Below, in pieces: positions 1 to 10,517 of a DNA stretch of 28,946 nucleotides. The number at the start of each line of letters is the position of its first letter. Positions within the stretch are counted from its first letter, which is position 1. A program made the translations under genes and the position numbers. Origin of the DNA: Phoronis australis (taxonomy: Eukaryota > Phoronida > Phoronidae); contig NMRA01001189.1 of the NCBI GenBank assembly GCA_002633005.1, positions 4,808 to 33,753 on the forward strand, given 5' to 3'. The notes beneath the pieces were generated by a model, which did no database searches, was not told the origin of the DNA, and saw only the letters and a program-made list of their open reading frames with translations.

Positions 1-713
1 GACAACAACATGTGTGTTCATCCAGAGATTTTTCTCTTGTTGTGGAGTACGATGTAGCGCACATTTGGACTTAATCGCAATTAATCTGGACTCCACATGA
101 ACTTTAAAAATTGTAAAACATCAGGAAGATTTCAGGTAATTTGTTGAGTCGAAACTATATTTTTATTCAAGAGTACAAGTTTTCCTATTGACGATGGCGA
201 TTCAGCGGCGACGCATCAGTCGGCAAGTTTTCGCCCTGTGATGAGCACAATTTTTTGAAAAATTATCGTAATTTAACAACGGAAGTTCATAGCAATGCAC
301 CACAATTTTGTAGAAAGACTGTCATAGGCTAAAAATTCGTCACAAAGCGTAAATTTTATGAATCCTAGCTTCCGATTTTACCCGTTTGGGAAACCGGCTT
401 TCAACTGCCGTACGCTACAATAAGAATCCCCTACCCGTGAAATGATTTTTTCTAAGCGTTTATACAAGTATACAGCTTTCCACCAAGGCTAGGTGATACT
501 ATGACATTATTCTTTGTTGCATTAGTAACTGGTCTAGGCTAATACTATCATTTTATGGCCTGGTCATCCATTCAGCCAAAAGTAGTTCCAGAGGTGGCTT
601 ATCAGCCAATTATTCACGCATGCTGACTCACAATAGAAGCCTGATAAGAGTGAAGGTGGATAAATGCGGTGTTCCTACAGTTTCTTGTTTTAGTGGATGT
701 GTTCACGACATGT
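1..713 (-). mobile_element. Dispersed inverted-repeat element, copy R1 (cut by window start)
   Basis: This block is the reverse complement of 20315-20562 plus 21392-21840, with scattered substitutions. It ends at the same base as that copy (terminal ACATGT read inward), so 713 is a true element end and the other end lies left of the window. It carries the uninterrupted (empty) version of the site around 461-466, where the other copy holds a nested 820-bp insertion. No coding region is apparent. The family is not recognised. Confidence 0.75.
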
Positions 714-1196
714 GATTTCCTCCCACGAACATAGAATGCTGTTTACCGCATCAACTGGTAGAGCACGAATTTCACCGATCTTGCCCGATTTTTGCCAAAC
801 ATTTCCAACTTCGGTCTCTACTTCCTATTGTAATTTAAAGCATGTTTCATGTGTGTTGATTGCTGTGGTGGCAAATGCACAATCAAAAGTAATTAATCTA
901 GGAAAACTTAAATTTTAAGTTTGGAAGTTTTCACAAACTATCAAACGTATATATACGGAATTATTGTTGGTCTTCGATACTCGCAGTGGCGACTTCGTAG
1001 TGACATTTCCCAAGTCACCAAACGCAATCTGATGTCGCAAATCGAGCGCTTCCTGGTCTGCATTCTAAACAATGTTTCTATTTGTTTACTTGAAGGATGG
1101 GTCATAATTTCCTTTTGGTTTTAACTGTTCACGCTGTAGTTTGTCACTCATTTCCTAGTGTTTATTAAATCACAATTTTTCCTCATTCCACTTTAG
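714..1196. other. Non-coding stretch, nothing recognised
   Basis: Only short chance open frames occur here. The last 30 bases form a pyrimidine-rich tract ending in TTTAG, which is read as the acceptor of the exon that follows. No repeat shared with the rest of the window was seen. Confidence 0.4.
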
Positions 1197-1309
1197 CACC
1201 AGCTGTGCCAGTCAGGAATATGTCTGCAGGTGAGGCTCAGTGCTTGGCAGGGGGCAAGTCAGCAGGTGATCCCACTGCTGAACAGAAAATCACAGACTTA
1301 ACCAAAGAG
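1197..1309 (+). CDS. Candidate internal exon, gene unknown
   Basis: A 113-nt open stretch is preceded by a polypyrimidine tract ending in CACTTTAG and followed by the donor GAG|GTAGGC. Read with acceptor phase 1 and donor phase 0 it encodes about 37 residues: an Ala/Gly-rich part, then a helical, charged tail (AEQKITDLTKE). An internal CAG|GTGAGG could serve as an alternative donor. The tail loosely resembles the start of a WHEP-type helix, but that is a guess. The same phase pattern (1 in, 0 out) and an EQK ending occur in the minus-strand 41-nt exons of the tandem array; this could be chance. No neighbouring plus-strand exon was identified. Confidence 0.4.
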
Positions 1310-1710
1310 GTAGGCACAGCTAGGTCTCTACAGCTATGACTGCAGTGTTAAGAAAGTCCAACCATTCTTTTTATTGAGGAATGTCTGTTAAACTGTCAAG
1401 TCCAATGTCAAGAGAGTATGCTGTTCCCATTACTTATAAAATACATTTAATTTATTATAATTATTAACCCTATGTGCAAATGTGTACATCTAGCTAAATA
1501 TCTGCAAGAATTCATTAAGGGGATCAAGCTCGATGAAACAATTTATTTTCTGAAAGAAATCTTGTAAAATAGTCTTTTCACATTGTTTCAAGCATGGACA
1601 GTTGGAGTGCACACTGCCTATCAGGTAAAGCCCCAGGGTACAGCAAAAAAAACAGTGCTTTCCGCGTTATCTCGTGACTGCATTTCCAAGAAGGTAGCCG
1701 ATAAAGGAGA
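1310..1710. other. Non-coding stretch, nothing recognised
   Basis: AT-rich sequence with stops in all frames. No RNA gene or repeat recognised. Confidence 0.4.
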
Positions 1711-1899
1711 GTGAGTGAGCGTGCGTGTGCGGGTCATCGACGATAGACTTTTTTGATACAAAAGGCGGAGGATTATGCAAGAAAATGGCGTTTACTAGAT
1801 TGTTTTTCACTTAAACGGCTGTAACGTGCAAGGTGAGTGCTGGTTAACTCACAGATTTTGTGTGCACAGGCCGACTGTCGTTAGCTCTGCCGTGGAGTA
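1711..1899 (+). repeat. Copy of the promoter-like 'P' segment
   Basis: This segment is about 90% identical by eye to 21881-22069, inside the 2.56-kb element. It shares the run GCGTGCGTGTGCGGGTCATC, the ATGGCGTTTACTAGATTG block and the AAGGTGAGTGCTGG block. Here the TATA-like string is degraded (GATACAAAAGG) and the ATG-led frame meets TAA after nine codons. It stops at the N at 1900, so it may be part of a larger element broken by the assembly gap. Confidence 0.7.
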
Positions 1900-1949
1900 N
1901 CCCAGATAGTGTAAATAATCACCATTTTTTACATCTTGTACCTTTTAGT

Positions 1950-3430
1950 GTATTAATGTAGATGATCCAAGAAACAAATAACATGGTTCAATAATGGAAA
2001 TTGTTAATGGCATCACTAATTTGCAAAACAAAAGCAACCCGGAGCATTGAAATGTGCCCACCAATGCACCGCAAACAGTGTGCTTCCAGGGGTGTTTAAT
2101 TGGAACATAAAAATTACCACATGATGGCACAAAATACGTTGAATCCATTCGAAAACTGTTATGTGTCATGAAAGGTATTTATAAAATTTCTTAAAAATCC
2201 GTCAAGAACCTTTTAAGAAACACAGGAAAATGAAAACAATAAAATTGCCACTACCAGGCTATAGAAGAAAAAATATAACTGCCACTAAGAGGCGCCACAG
2301 TAAATGAAGTCGTCGGAAAATCATCGTCAGACTTCCTGTTTATTGTAGGAACATATACATGCAAATTTCCACAACCATACTAAGACTGGTTTGGTTGATA
2401 GAGGGCGGATGCCAAATAATAAGACTCAAAAACAGTAAAACTGGTAACTAGGTGGTGCAAAATATCCCGAATCAAACTGAAAACGGGAGGATAGCATCAA
2501 CTCAATAATAGTTTCTTATCTGCCAAATTTTGTGAGAATCCGTCGATGACCAATGAACACAGACTGAAGTAAATTTTTTTAAAAAAAAATTGCCACTAAG
2601 GGGCACAACAGTAGTCCGATCCATATAAAAGTTGTGTTTGTTGTCAAGCTCACATGAACACTGCAGAGGGTTCAGGATATACAACCATGGGCAAAAAAAT
2701 GCCACCAGCAGGCACCACAGTTGTAGATGTTATTGGAAAAGCTTCGTCAGCCCTCATCTTCACATTTGGAATGTACATGCCATTTCCCTTATCATCCTTA
2801 GGGTGGTTTGGTTGACAGAGAGAGGCAGATGCCAAAAGCACACTCAAAAACAGTAAAAATGGCCACTAGGTGTCACTCAATGCCTCGATCAAATTCAACC
2901 GCAAAACCGGAGGATGGCGTCAACCCATTATTAGAAGCCTGTCAAACTTGTTGAAAATCTGTTGACGACCTTTGAAGATGCAAAAGTATACGTAAAAAAC
3001 TAATACTGCCAAAACAGGGCATATCAGTAGTCCAACCTGTCCGAAAGTCATCGAGCTCTATAATTGCTAACTACGTCCAGCAAAATTCAATAAAGATCCA
3101 GTTGATCGTTTACGAGATACAGCCATGGGTGTAAAAAAATAAAACTGCCAGTAGGAGGCGCCACAGCAGTCAAAGTCATCGAAAAATCATTGTTAACTGC
3201 CCTCCTCACAGTAAGAACATATATGCCAATTTCCAAAATCATCCCTGGAGCAGTTTGGCTGACAGAGGATGCCAAAACACAGACTCAAAAACAGTAAAAA
3301 TGGCCACTAGGTTGCGCAAAGCATCTCAATCTTTCTGAAAATGGGAGGATGGCATCCTCTCACTTATAGATGCCTAAATGCCAAGTGAGGGTAAAAAACT
3401 AAAATTGCCACTAGGCAGCTCACCGGTAGT
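1950..3430 (+). repeat. Degenerate higher-order repeat of three alternating modules
   Basis: Three related submodules alternate with a period of about 400-450 bp. Module A (CCACTAGGAGGCGCCACAG then a GTCGTCGGAAAATCATCGTC-like block) lies near 2278, 2697 and 3148. Module B (ACTAGGTGGTGCAAAATATC then a GGGAGGATGGCATCAA-like block) lies near 2443, 2858 and 3300, with a worn copy near 2112. Module C (GCCACTAAGGGGCACAACAG) lies near 2590, 3004 and 3405. The same A and B/C modules flank the 41-nt exon in each unit of the 7.3-15 kb array. No coding function is suggested. Confidence 0.6.
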
Positions 3431-3903
3431 TAGAGAGGTCTGAAATTCGAACTTACTTTAAACACTTGATGGAACAGTGCTCAACCGCCTAAACCAAGAC
3501 CATCTCTAGTAGGCGGGCGGTGTTCGTATTCGTAATCCTATTCGTTCCGGTTGATGTCGTTTGTGGTCTGTCGTTGGACTCTTCTTGCATCCTCCCTCTT
3601 GGAGAGTCCTGAGGTTGTCTTTCTGTAAATTTGGACGTAGCAATATGAGTGGGTGTGTCCTCGCGAACACAGCAGACGGACTGCTAATCCTAGCTGAACC
3701 CGTTGCTGTCTTTCCAAGCTCAGTCTCTCCTGATGTACCTTGTCTTTCCAAGTGTCATCCATCCTATTCATGGAAGTCACGGCTTCGCCGATAACTAGAA
3801 CTTACTTTAAACACTTGATGGAACAGTGCTCAACCGCCATCTTCAGTTGGTCTCCTACTGTCCTTAATGGTTTCGTCCCTAAACCTAGACCATCTCTAGT
3901 TGA
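3430..3903 (-). repeat. 3' region of R2/HERO-like LINE with internal direct repeat
   Basis: This lies directly downstream of the LINE reading frame on the minus strand. A block starting GAACTTACTTTAAACACTTG occurs at 3798-3900 and again at 3449-3510. The second copy lacks about 40 bases in the middle, and both end in ACCATCTCTAGT. This suggests a short duplication of the 3' UTR. No poly(A) tail or clear target-site duplication was found. Confidence 0.5.
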
Positions 3904-4692
3904 TCAGGCTCTGTCTGACGGTTGTTGGTGGTGTTGCTGTTGGTATTTAATCCAAATCCAACAAGATGCCTGTTCAGCTTCAGTGGCTGCGTCGCGTAGC
4001 AGAGCCTTCTTTCCCGACACGGAGACGCCAAGACACCTCGCCATGGTAATGACCGAACTGGCCGGAAAACCCCGGCAGCCGACCTCGACAGGAAAACTCC
4101 AACATCTCCAGCCGTTAACATGACAATCATTCCTAAGGTCTGCGTACTTCAAGTTCTTTCGCTCNCCGACCTCCACAGGAAAACTCCAACATCTCCAGCC
4201 GTTAACATGACAATCATTCCTAAGGTCTGCGTACTTCAAGTTCTTTCTCTCGTGTGCCTCTTCCACCCTACTCTCCCACGGGATAGTGGGCTCAATTAAG
4301 ATGACCTGGTGGGAACTGTCCGAGTATATAACCAAGTCAGGGCGCTGGGTCGTCTGGACAATGTGTTGAGGGAAGAATGACTGATGACCGGAAAGGTCTG
4401 CCCACACTCTCCAGTCGTTGGCTGTGTGCAGGATACCTTTCTGCGCAGGGGTCTTCCTTTTATTCGCCTCATCACCACTTCTTAAGAAATTGATGAATTC
4501 GACGCGGTGGCTTCTCGGCTTCGGTTTGCTCTTCACCTCGTCGACCAACACCCTTGCAAAAACTTTGAGTACCTGGTTGTGTCGGTAAGTGTACCTTCCT
4601 GATGCCAAGGACACACTGCAAGATGATAGGATGTGCTCTAACGTACATCTGCGTCCACACTGAATACAGCTCGTGTTGTCAGCAAGGCCCCA
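3904..4692 (-). pseudogene. R2/HERO-like LINE: zinc knuckle and restriction-like endonuclease
   Basis: This is the C-terminal part of a non-LTR retrotransposon polyprotein. In order it shows a zinc knuckle with R2-type spacing (C-x2-C-x7-H-x4-C, CIQC...LEHILSSC), a linker (ASGRYTYRHNQV), then a PD-(D/E)XK-type endonuclease: RPDLVIYS, VILIEPTIPWE, a Lys/Tyr motif (KNLKYADL) and GWRCWSFPVEVGCRGF. This domain nicks target DNA to prime reverse transcription. The frame contains a duplicated segment around an N at 4165 and is cut at the N at 4693, so it is not continuous with the upstream half. Motif order supports an R2 or HERO-type clade; which one is uncertain. Confidence 0.8.
4079..4251. repeat. 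86-bp duplication across a single-N gap
   Basis: 4079-4164 and 4166-4251 are each 86 bp and differ at only a couple of bases, with one N between them. The duplicated text lies in the endonuclease domain, where duplication makes no functional sense. It is best explained as two overlapping contig ends (or alleles) that failed to merge. Confidence 0.85.
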
Positions 4693-4693
4693 N

Positions 4694-4779
4694 CCACGTC
4701 AGTACACCCACGTCAGTACACCCATGTCAGTACACCCATGTCAGTACACCCATGTCAATACACCCCATGTCAGTACACC
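4694..4779 (+). repeat. 14-bp minisatellite interrupting the LINE
   Basis: About six tandem units of CACGTCAGTACACC or CATGTCAGTACACC, one of them with AATACACCC, start right after an N. They sit between two copies of the zinc-knuckle-encoding stretch (4617-4692 and 4781-4855). The repeat therefore marks a broken, duplicated junction in the LINE. Confidence 0.8.
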
Positions 4780-5430
4780 CAAGAGGATAGGATGTGCTCT
4801 AACGTACATCTGCGTCTACACTGAATACAGCTTGGGTTGTCAGCAAGGCCCCAAGTAGCAAGGTTGCTGGGAGTAGGCAGTACGTCGTAAACAGATCTAA
4901 TGAGGAATTTGGCTTTCAGAGGAGACAACTTCCACAAATCAGCCCACTTGACTTCCCTTTGTAAGACTTTGTCCCACTTGGTCCATGCTCCCTGTTGGCC
5001 CATCTGGACTGCTCGGGCGTACCTTTCTTCGTTCTCTGATGATCTTACCTCCCTGATTATTCTGTCTCTGCCCGGGTCTTTAGATCTTTCCCTTGCTGGC
5101 TTATCGGTCTTGTAGCCCAGCCCTTGCCTACCCTGGCAAACTGTTCCTACTAACTGCCTGTGCCTCAGTCGACTCTCTGCTTCACTGATCGCCAAGGTTG
5201 TGGACCACTTTCTTCCGGTGCGTGATTGGATACTGCATCCTCTGATGGCCTGGACAGATGTATTCCGCAGAGTGATGCTGGCTCGGACTTTGGTAACTTT
5301 GTATTCTTCTACAACAGATGAGACTGGCAGGACAAGTTTTGACGACGTCCGACGTTGCTGAATGACGCGGGTAGTCCAAGCCACCTTCGAATGAATCTCC
5401 TTGCTTCCCTTTCCATTTCTTCCACTAATA
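4777..5430 (-). pseudogene. R2/HERO-like LINE: region between RT and zinc knuckle (5'-truncated)
   Basis: The encoded protein matches residues in the second half of the copy at 7692-9659: SKLVLPVSSVVEEYKV, RTGRKWSTTLAISEAESRLR, QGAWTKWDKVLQREV and VYDVLPTPSNLATWGLAD, then the start of the Cys knuckle. Similarity with the other copy stops near 5430 (CCATTTCTTC shared, then unrelated). The reverse transcriptase is absent, which fits the usual 5' truncation of a target-primed insertion. The frame is broken upstream of the shared TTGCTGAATGACGC and ends in the minisatellite, so it is a dead fragment. Confidence 0.75.
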
Positions 5431-6482
5431 TACTGACCTTGAGGAACAGCGTGTCAACGTGACGTCACCAGCTTTTACGCACACTTCCCCTTCGGTGCAA
5501 TCCTTTACTGTACAATTCAAAGCGGTTTCTGTAACGAAGTCACTTTCAGACATGTTTGTTGGAATTAACATTGCTTATTTCGCAATTTCCATGTTCAGGT
5601 CGTGGGGAACAAATGCCCTTTTTTAAACGGGTATTGTCGACAAGAAAAGTGATTTTCTACACGCTAGACCAACCTGTGCTCTGAATCGATCCTGGCGTGC
5701 GCTCAGTAGACGCTAGGACCTACGCTAGGACCTAGCTAAAGCCTAGTCAAAGTCACGTGTTCTCATTTAAAATGCACGGCAATGTGTCACGTAGTCTCGC
5801 GAAGTCTTGCTTTTTAGCGAGGTCCTAGTGTTACTGAACGGGAGGCTGAACTCCCCGCTGCCACAGTTTGAAGCCCTGATAACTTAGCTAAACACTACTG
5901 AATTACTGAATGTGGAGTTCAAGCGTATCTATATTTGGAAAGGTGGCTGGCTTTGATTTCAGGCTCTGAACGATGATTTGTAACAAAATCACAAGGATTT
6001 GTGCCCAAAAAACCAAAGATGTCACTTCAAGAGATAACAAATGATTTTTTCAGAGAATGATTAATTTTTTTGTTATTTACGAATGACCTGATATTTTGTT
6101 ATGCTCTCGTTTTCGAGAGTCCCTCGTTGCTGCAGGGATCCTAAACGACCGTTTATGTAGCAAATTCTCGAGACGACCGTGCTATCCTTAAAATATTTCC
6201 GGTTCACTTAACCCTTCCTTCACGTACCCCTCTAAAACGGGTACATGTACTTGCAAGTCACCAGGCAAATACATCATTTTGTCACTTTTCATAGTGAGTA
6301 CCCGTTTTGTTGAAAAAATATTTTCACAGCTGAAAAAAATAGCTCTTTTGTCATATTAAAATATATTTGGGCCCTTCACGTTCTCATATCATGTGTGCGT
6401 AGCACAAGGGTAAACATGAAAGCGATTTTAATTTGAAGAAATGCAGACACTTTATTCTGAGCTAAAAACGCAGTATAGAGTN
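5431..6482. other. Non-coding stretch
   Basis: No gene, RNA or repeat shared with the rest of the window was seen. 5700-5830 contains several close variants of GCTAGGACCTA, a small local repeat. An N at 6482 ends the stretch. Confidence 0.4.
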
Positions 6483-6673
6483 TTGCACTCTAAGCAAATG
6501 CAAAATGTTTTCGGATATGACAGAAATATATTTTTCAAAATAGTTCTCCAAGAAAGCTGAGATATGTCTTTTTCAGCAAATCTACCTTCTTTCGTCCTCT
6601 TTTGAGGATTTGTAGTTCCCTTTTGAAGTTGTGTAAAAAAACAGCGTACAGTGACTTCTTTTTCATTATCAAC
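6483..6673 (-). pseudogene. Exon b copy 1 (BED-like finger exon, cut by gap)
   Basis: Same as the exon b copies at 12082-12381 and 13625-13924: acceptor TTTTTTGCAG then GTTGATAATGAAAAAGAAG, open through FCICLEC, where the N at 6482 cuts it. The finger histidines are therefore missing from this copy in the assembly. Confidence 0.5.
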
Positions 6674-7085
6674 CTGCAAAAAAATCTGTATTAGTCGAAA
6701 GTTCTAGTATGCAAGTCCACATTTCAAACCAAAAATGCAGTTGTACAGACATTGACGTCAAAATTTGTCAATTAAGGCAAAACCTCTAATTTGTCTGTCC
6801 AGACAAATTTTGGAGTGCATTTTTATACTACTGGGTATCTTTTATTGGTTAACAGAACAATGACGTACTGTATGCGCTCACGAATGCGGTATTGTCATTG
6901 TAAATAGTCTATACAAATTTCAGTAAGTGACCAACTTTTTATAAAGAATCTTTCCTAAATACTAAAATATTCTCGTTAAATGACATGCTAGATATAGATG
7001 GAGATTTTCTTACACACAATTATATATATTTTTCAAAAAGAAATACATAAAATTATTGTTTTGCAATACCTTTGTTTGGTCAATT

Positions 7086-7315
7086 CAGTAAAGTCTTAAA
7101 GCCATTCTGAAAAGTGTTATTCAACATGTCAATTAAAAAAAGTGAGCGCAACTGTTTTACAGTCTACTCCATAAAATTGAACATGAACATCTTTACAATG
7201 NCAGTAAAGTCTTAAAGCCATTCTGAAAAGTGTTATTCGACATGTCAATTAAAAAAATGAGCGCAACTGTTTTACAGTCTATTCCATAAAATTGAACATG
7301 AACATATTTCCAATG
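7086..7315. repeat. About 115-bp duplication across a single-N gap
   Basis: 7086-7200 and 7202-7315 are near-identical (both start CAGTAAAGTCTTAAAGCC), separated by one N. All other units of the array carry this segment once. This argues for a contig-end overlap that was not collapsed. Confidence 0.85.
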
Positions 7316-7592
7316 TATCAAAAGGAAATCAATTGAAGGATACTCCTCAGAGGAAGTTTAAAGATTTACGATTTAAATTGCCATTAGGCGGCACAGTGTT
7401 TCTCGGACTCATCTGAAAGTTGTCATTGTTGGTTCCCAACTTCATAAAAATACACTTGTTGAAATTAATAACAATCCTGCTGAGGGATTAGGAAATACAG
7501 GCATGGCCATAAAAAGGCATCTAGGAGGCACCACAGTAGTCGAGGTCGTGGGAAAATCATTATCAGAAGTGTTCTTCACATTAAAAACTTAC

Positions 7593-7633
7593 TTTCTGTT
7601 CGCCAGCAGCAGCTTTTTCAACGGCTCCTTCAC
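7593..7633 (-). CDS. 41-nt exon a, copy 1
   Basis: Minus-strand acceptor TTTGTTTCATAG, 41-nt exon, donor GTAAGT. Enters in phase 1 and leaves in phase 0, encoding EGAVEKAAAGEQK after the split codon. Its last exonic base differs from the other copies (AAA|GTAAGT rather than AAG|GTAAGT), which weakens the donor slightly. See the copy at 14730-14770 for the gene model. Confidence 0.5.
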
Positions 7634-7691
7634 CTATGAAACAAAGTAGAGGACTCATGAATCAGCTTAGATATAATATTCGGTAAATAAT

Positions 7692-9659
7692 TCAAAGAAA
7701 GGTAAAAATAGGTTTAACCAAACATGAGTTCCGTCTTGTTTTCTCTATTACCAATTTGAGACTTGTCAGGGCGCTGGGTCGTCTGGATAATGTGTTGAGG
7801 GAAGAATGACTGATGACCGGAAAGTCTGCCCACACTCTCCAGTCGTTGGCTATGTGCAGGATACCTTTCTGCACAGGGGTCTTCATTTTACTCGCCTCAT
7901 CACCACTTCCTACGAAATTGATGAATTCGACGCGGTGGCTTCTCGGCTTGGGTTTGCTCTTCACCTCGTCGACCAACACCCTTGCAAAAACTTTGATTAC
8001 CTGGTTATGTCGGTAAGTGTACCTTCCTGATGCCAAGGACACGCTGCAAGATGATAGGATGTGCTCTAACGTACATCTGCGTCCACACTGAATACAGCTC
8101 GTGTTGTCAGCAAGGCCCCAAGTAACAAGGTTGCTGGGAGTCGGCAGTACGTCGTAAACAGATCTAATGAGGAATTTGGCTTTCAGAGAAGACATCTTCC
8201 ACAAATCAGCCCACGTGACTACTTCCCTTTGTAAGACTTTGTCCCACTTGGTCCATGCTCCCTGTTGGGCCATCTGGACTGCTCGGGCGTACCTTTCTTC
8301 GTTCTCTGATGATCTTACCTCCCTGACTATTCTGTCTCTGCCCGGGTCTTTAGATCTTTCCCTTGCTGGCTTATCGGTCTTGTAGCCCAGCCCTTGCCTA
8401 CCCTGGCAAGCTGTTCCTACTAACTGTCTGTGCCTCAGCCGACTCTCTGCTTCACTGATCGCTAAAGTGGTGGACCACTTCCTTCCGGTGCGTGACTGGA
8501 TACTGCATCCCCTGATGGCCTGATCAGATGTATTCCGCAGAGTGATGCTGGCTCGGACTTTGGGAACTTTGTACTTTTCTACCACGGATGAGACTGGCAG
8601 GACAAGTTTTGACGACTTGCAGTATAGTCCGACGTTGCTGAATGACGCAGGTAATCCAAGCCACCTACGAATGAATCGGCTTGCTACCCTTTCCATTTCT
8701 TCAGCTGAGGATGACGTGACGTCATAGACAAGCAGTGGCCACATAAGCTTCGGGAGCAAGATGAACTGATAGCACCAAACCTTGAACCTTCCGGGTATGC
8801 CATCTTTGTCAATCTTCACAAGCCATACCTTGAGCTGGGCTTTCACGTCTTTAACTCGGGATGTGTCTCGTAGGCTGCTGTCATAGTACTTGCCCAGGCA
8901 CTTGACTGGTTGTTCACTGATTGTTGGAATTCTGCAACCTGCTATAGAAAACGACTGTCTCTTGAGCAACACTCCTTTCCTGATGATTAATGATATGGAC
9001 TTCTCTGCCTTGAATGACATACGTGCCCATTTAGTGAGCTCTTCTAGGCGACAGAGAATTGTCCTGGCTCCCACTGGTGACTCTGTCACTATCGTAATGT
9101 CATCAACAAAAACTCTGCAAGATGGCTGTCTGACTTCATCGAGCTTGGGACCTCTCCTCTCAGACTGGGCTCTCTTCAATAAGACGTTCATTGCCATAAT
9201 AAAAAGGATGACTGAAACTGTGCAGCCCGTCATGATTCCTTTCTCTAGGTGTTGGCACTTGGTAGTGAAGTTGCCGACTGTGAAACGCATCACGCAGGAG
9301 CTGTAGTAAGACTTCACTATACTCTTGACTTTCTCGGGAATGCGGTAGATATCCATGACACGATAAACTAAAACATGTGGAACAGAACCATACGCATTTG
9401 CCATATTGAGCCACACCATAGACAGGTTCTTCTTGATCTTTGCTCGTTGTGTGAGTTCACTAATTATGGAATTATGTTCCAGACATCCAGAAAAGCCTGG
9501 CACCCCGCCTTTCTGCGATGACGTGTCGATGAACTTATTCTTGATCATAAAGTCAGTCATTCTGCCAGATATAATGGCTAAGTAGATCTTTCCCTCTATG
9601 CTGAGCAGTGAAATGGGTCGAAACTGGCCAATCTGCTTCGAGTTTTCTTCCTTCGGGAC
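7692..9659 (-). pseudogene. R2/HERO-like LINE: reverse transcriptase fragment with dead active site
   Basis: The open frame runs from the gap at 9660 to 7692. Visible RT landmarks are FRPISLLSIEGKIYLAII at the N-terminal side, then motif A MVWLNMANAYGSVPH, motif B GIMTGCTVSVILF and motif C FVDDITIV, then the thumb and the knuckle C-x2-C-x7-H-x4-C (CIQCGRRCTLEHILSSC). In motif A the metal-binding Asp expected in the family (LDxANAYGSV) is Asn, codon AAT at 9405-9407, so the enzyme should be inactive. A one-base deletion near 7822 relative to the copy at 3904-4692 shifts the frame. In the original frame the LINE sequence stops at about 7765, right after the RPD of the endonuclease. LINE-derived sequence is 7765-9659; 7692-7764 is array unit sequence. 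Confidence 0.85.
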
Positions 9660-9912
9660 NCCTCAGAGGAAGTTTAAAGATTTACGATTTAAATTGCCAC
9701 TAGGCGGCAGAGTGTTTCTTGGACTCATCTGAAAGTAAGTTGTCATTGTTGGTTCCCAACTTCATATAAATACACTTGTTGAAATTAATAACAATCCTGC
9801 TGAGGGATTAGGAAATACAGGCATGGCCATAAAAAGGCATCTAGGAGGCACCACAGTAGTCGAGGTCGTGGGAAAATCATTATCAGAAGTGTTCTTCACA
9901 TTAAAAACTTAC

Positions 9913-9953
9913 CTTCTGTTCGCCAGCAGCAGCTTTTTCAACGGCTACTTCAC
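9913..9953 (-). CDS. 41-nt exon a, copy 2
   Basis: Acceptor TTTCATAG, donor AAG|GTAAGT. Encodes EVAVEKAAAGEQK after a split codon. The next exon b downstream (6673-6483) lies beyond the LINE fragment. Confidence 0.5.
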
Positions 9954-10140
9954 CTATGAAACAAAGTAGAGGGCTCATGAATCAGCTTAGATATAATATT
10001 CGGTAAATAATGCAAAGAAAGGTAAAAATAGGTTTAACCAAACATGAGTTCCGTCTTGTTTTTCTCTATTACCAAATTGAGACTTGTTGCAGTGATGAGT
10101 TTGCATTTTACCATGACAAGTATTACTCTCCTTCGTATAC

Positions 10141-10288
10141 TTTGGAAATTGTAAGCAGGGGCAGATCCATAATACTGAGTTACATGTGGCTGGGCACAGT
10201 ATTAGTCAGCAGTTTGGAAATTGTAAGCAGGGGCAGATCCATAATATTGAGTTACATGTGGCTGGGCACAGTATTAGTCAGCAGTTTG
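10141..10288 (+). repeat. 72-bp minisatellite, two copies
   Basis: Units start TTTGGAAATTGTAAGCAGGG at 10141 and 10213 (period 72) and end at the N at 10289. Same family as the four units at 14957-15244. The copy number here is probably collapsed or cut by the gap. Confidence 0.85.
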
Positions 10289-10289
10289 N

Positions 10290-10444
10290 CATCTGGACAA
10301 TGTGTTGAGGGAAGAATGACTGATGACCGGAAAGTCTGCCCACACTCTCCAGTCGTTGGCTGTGTGCAGGATACCTTTCTGCACAGGGGTCTTCCTTTTA
10401 CTCGCCTCATCACCACTTCTTACGAAATTGATGAATTTGACGCG
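10290..10444 (-). mobile_element. Captured LINE fragment in array unit
   Basis: About 155 bp match the R2/HERO-like LINE between the knuckle linker and the start of the endonuclease (minus strand: EFINF..., ANDWRVWAD). It ends at GACGCG, then unit sequence TTTGCAACCACATAATATGG resumes. Flanking LINE sequence is missing on both sides. Confidence 0.8.
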
Positions 10445-10517
10445 TTTGCAACCACATAATATGGGCAAATAAAAATGCACGTGGGACACTTTTTCAACTT
10501 AACAAAATTTTTCATTT

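Larger units (their letters stand above)
6483..7764. repeat. Tandem-array unit, partial copy 1
   Basis: Closely matches the corresponding part of the 1543-bp units (exon b, palindrome, AT-rich intron-like part, A and B/C modules, 41-nt exon). It begins at the N at 6482 and is interrupted by the N at 7201. At about 7764 it passes into the long LINE fragment at the same junction (GAGACTTG|TCAGGGCG) seen in the complete units. Confidence 0.8.

Noticed and set aside
7806-9306. Plus-strand open frames opposite the LINE reverse transcriptase
   Set aside because: They mirror the conserved minus-strand coding sequence and have no domain of their own.
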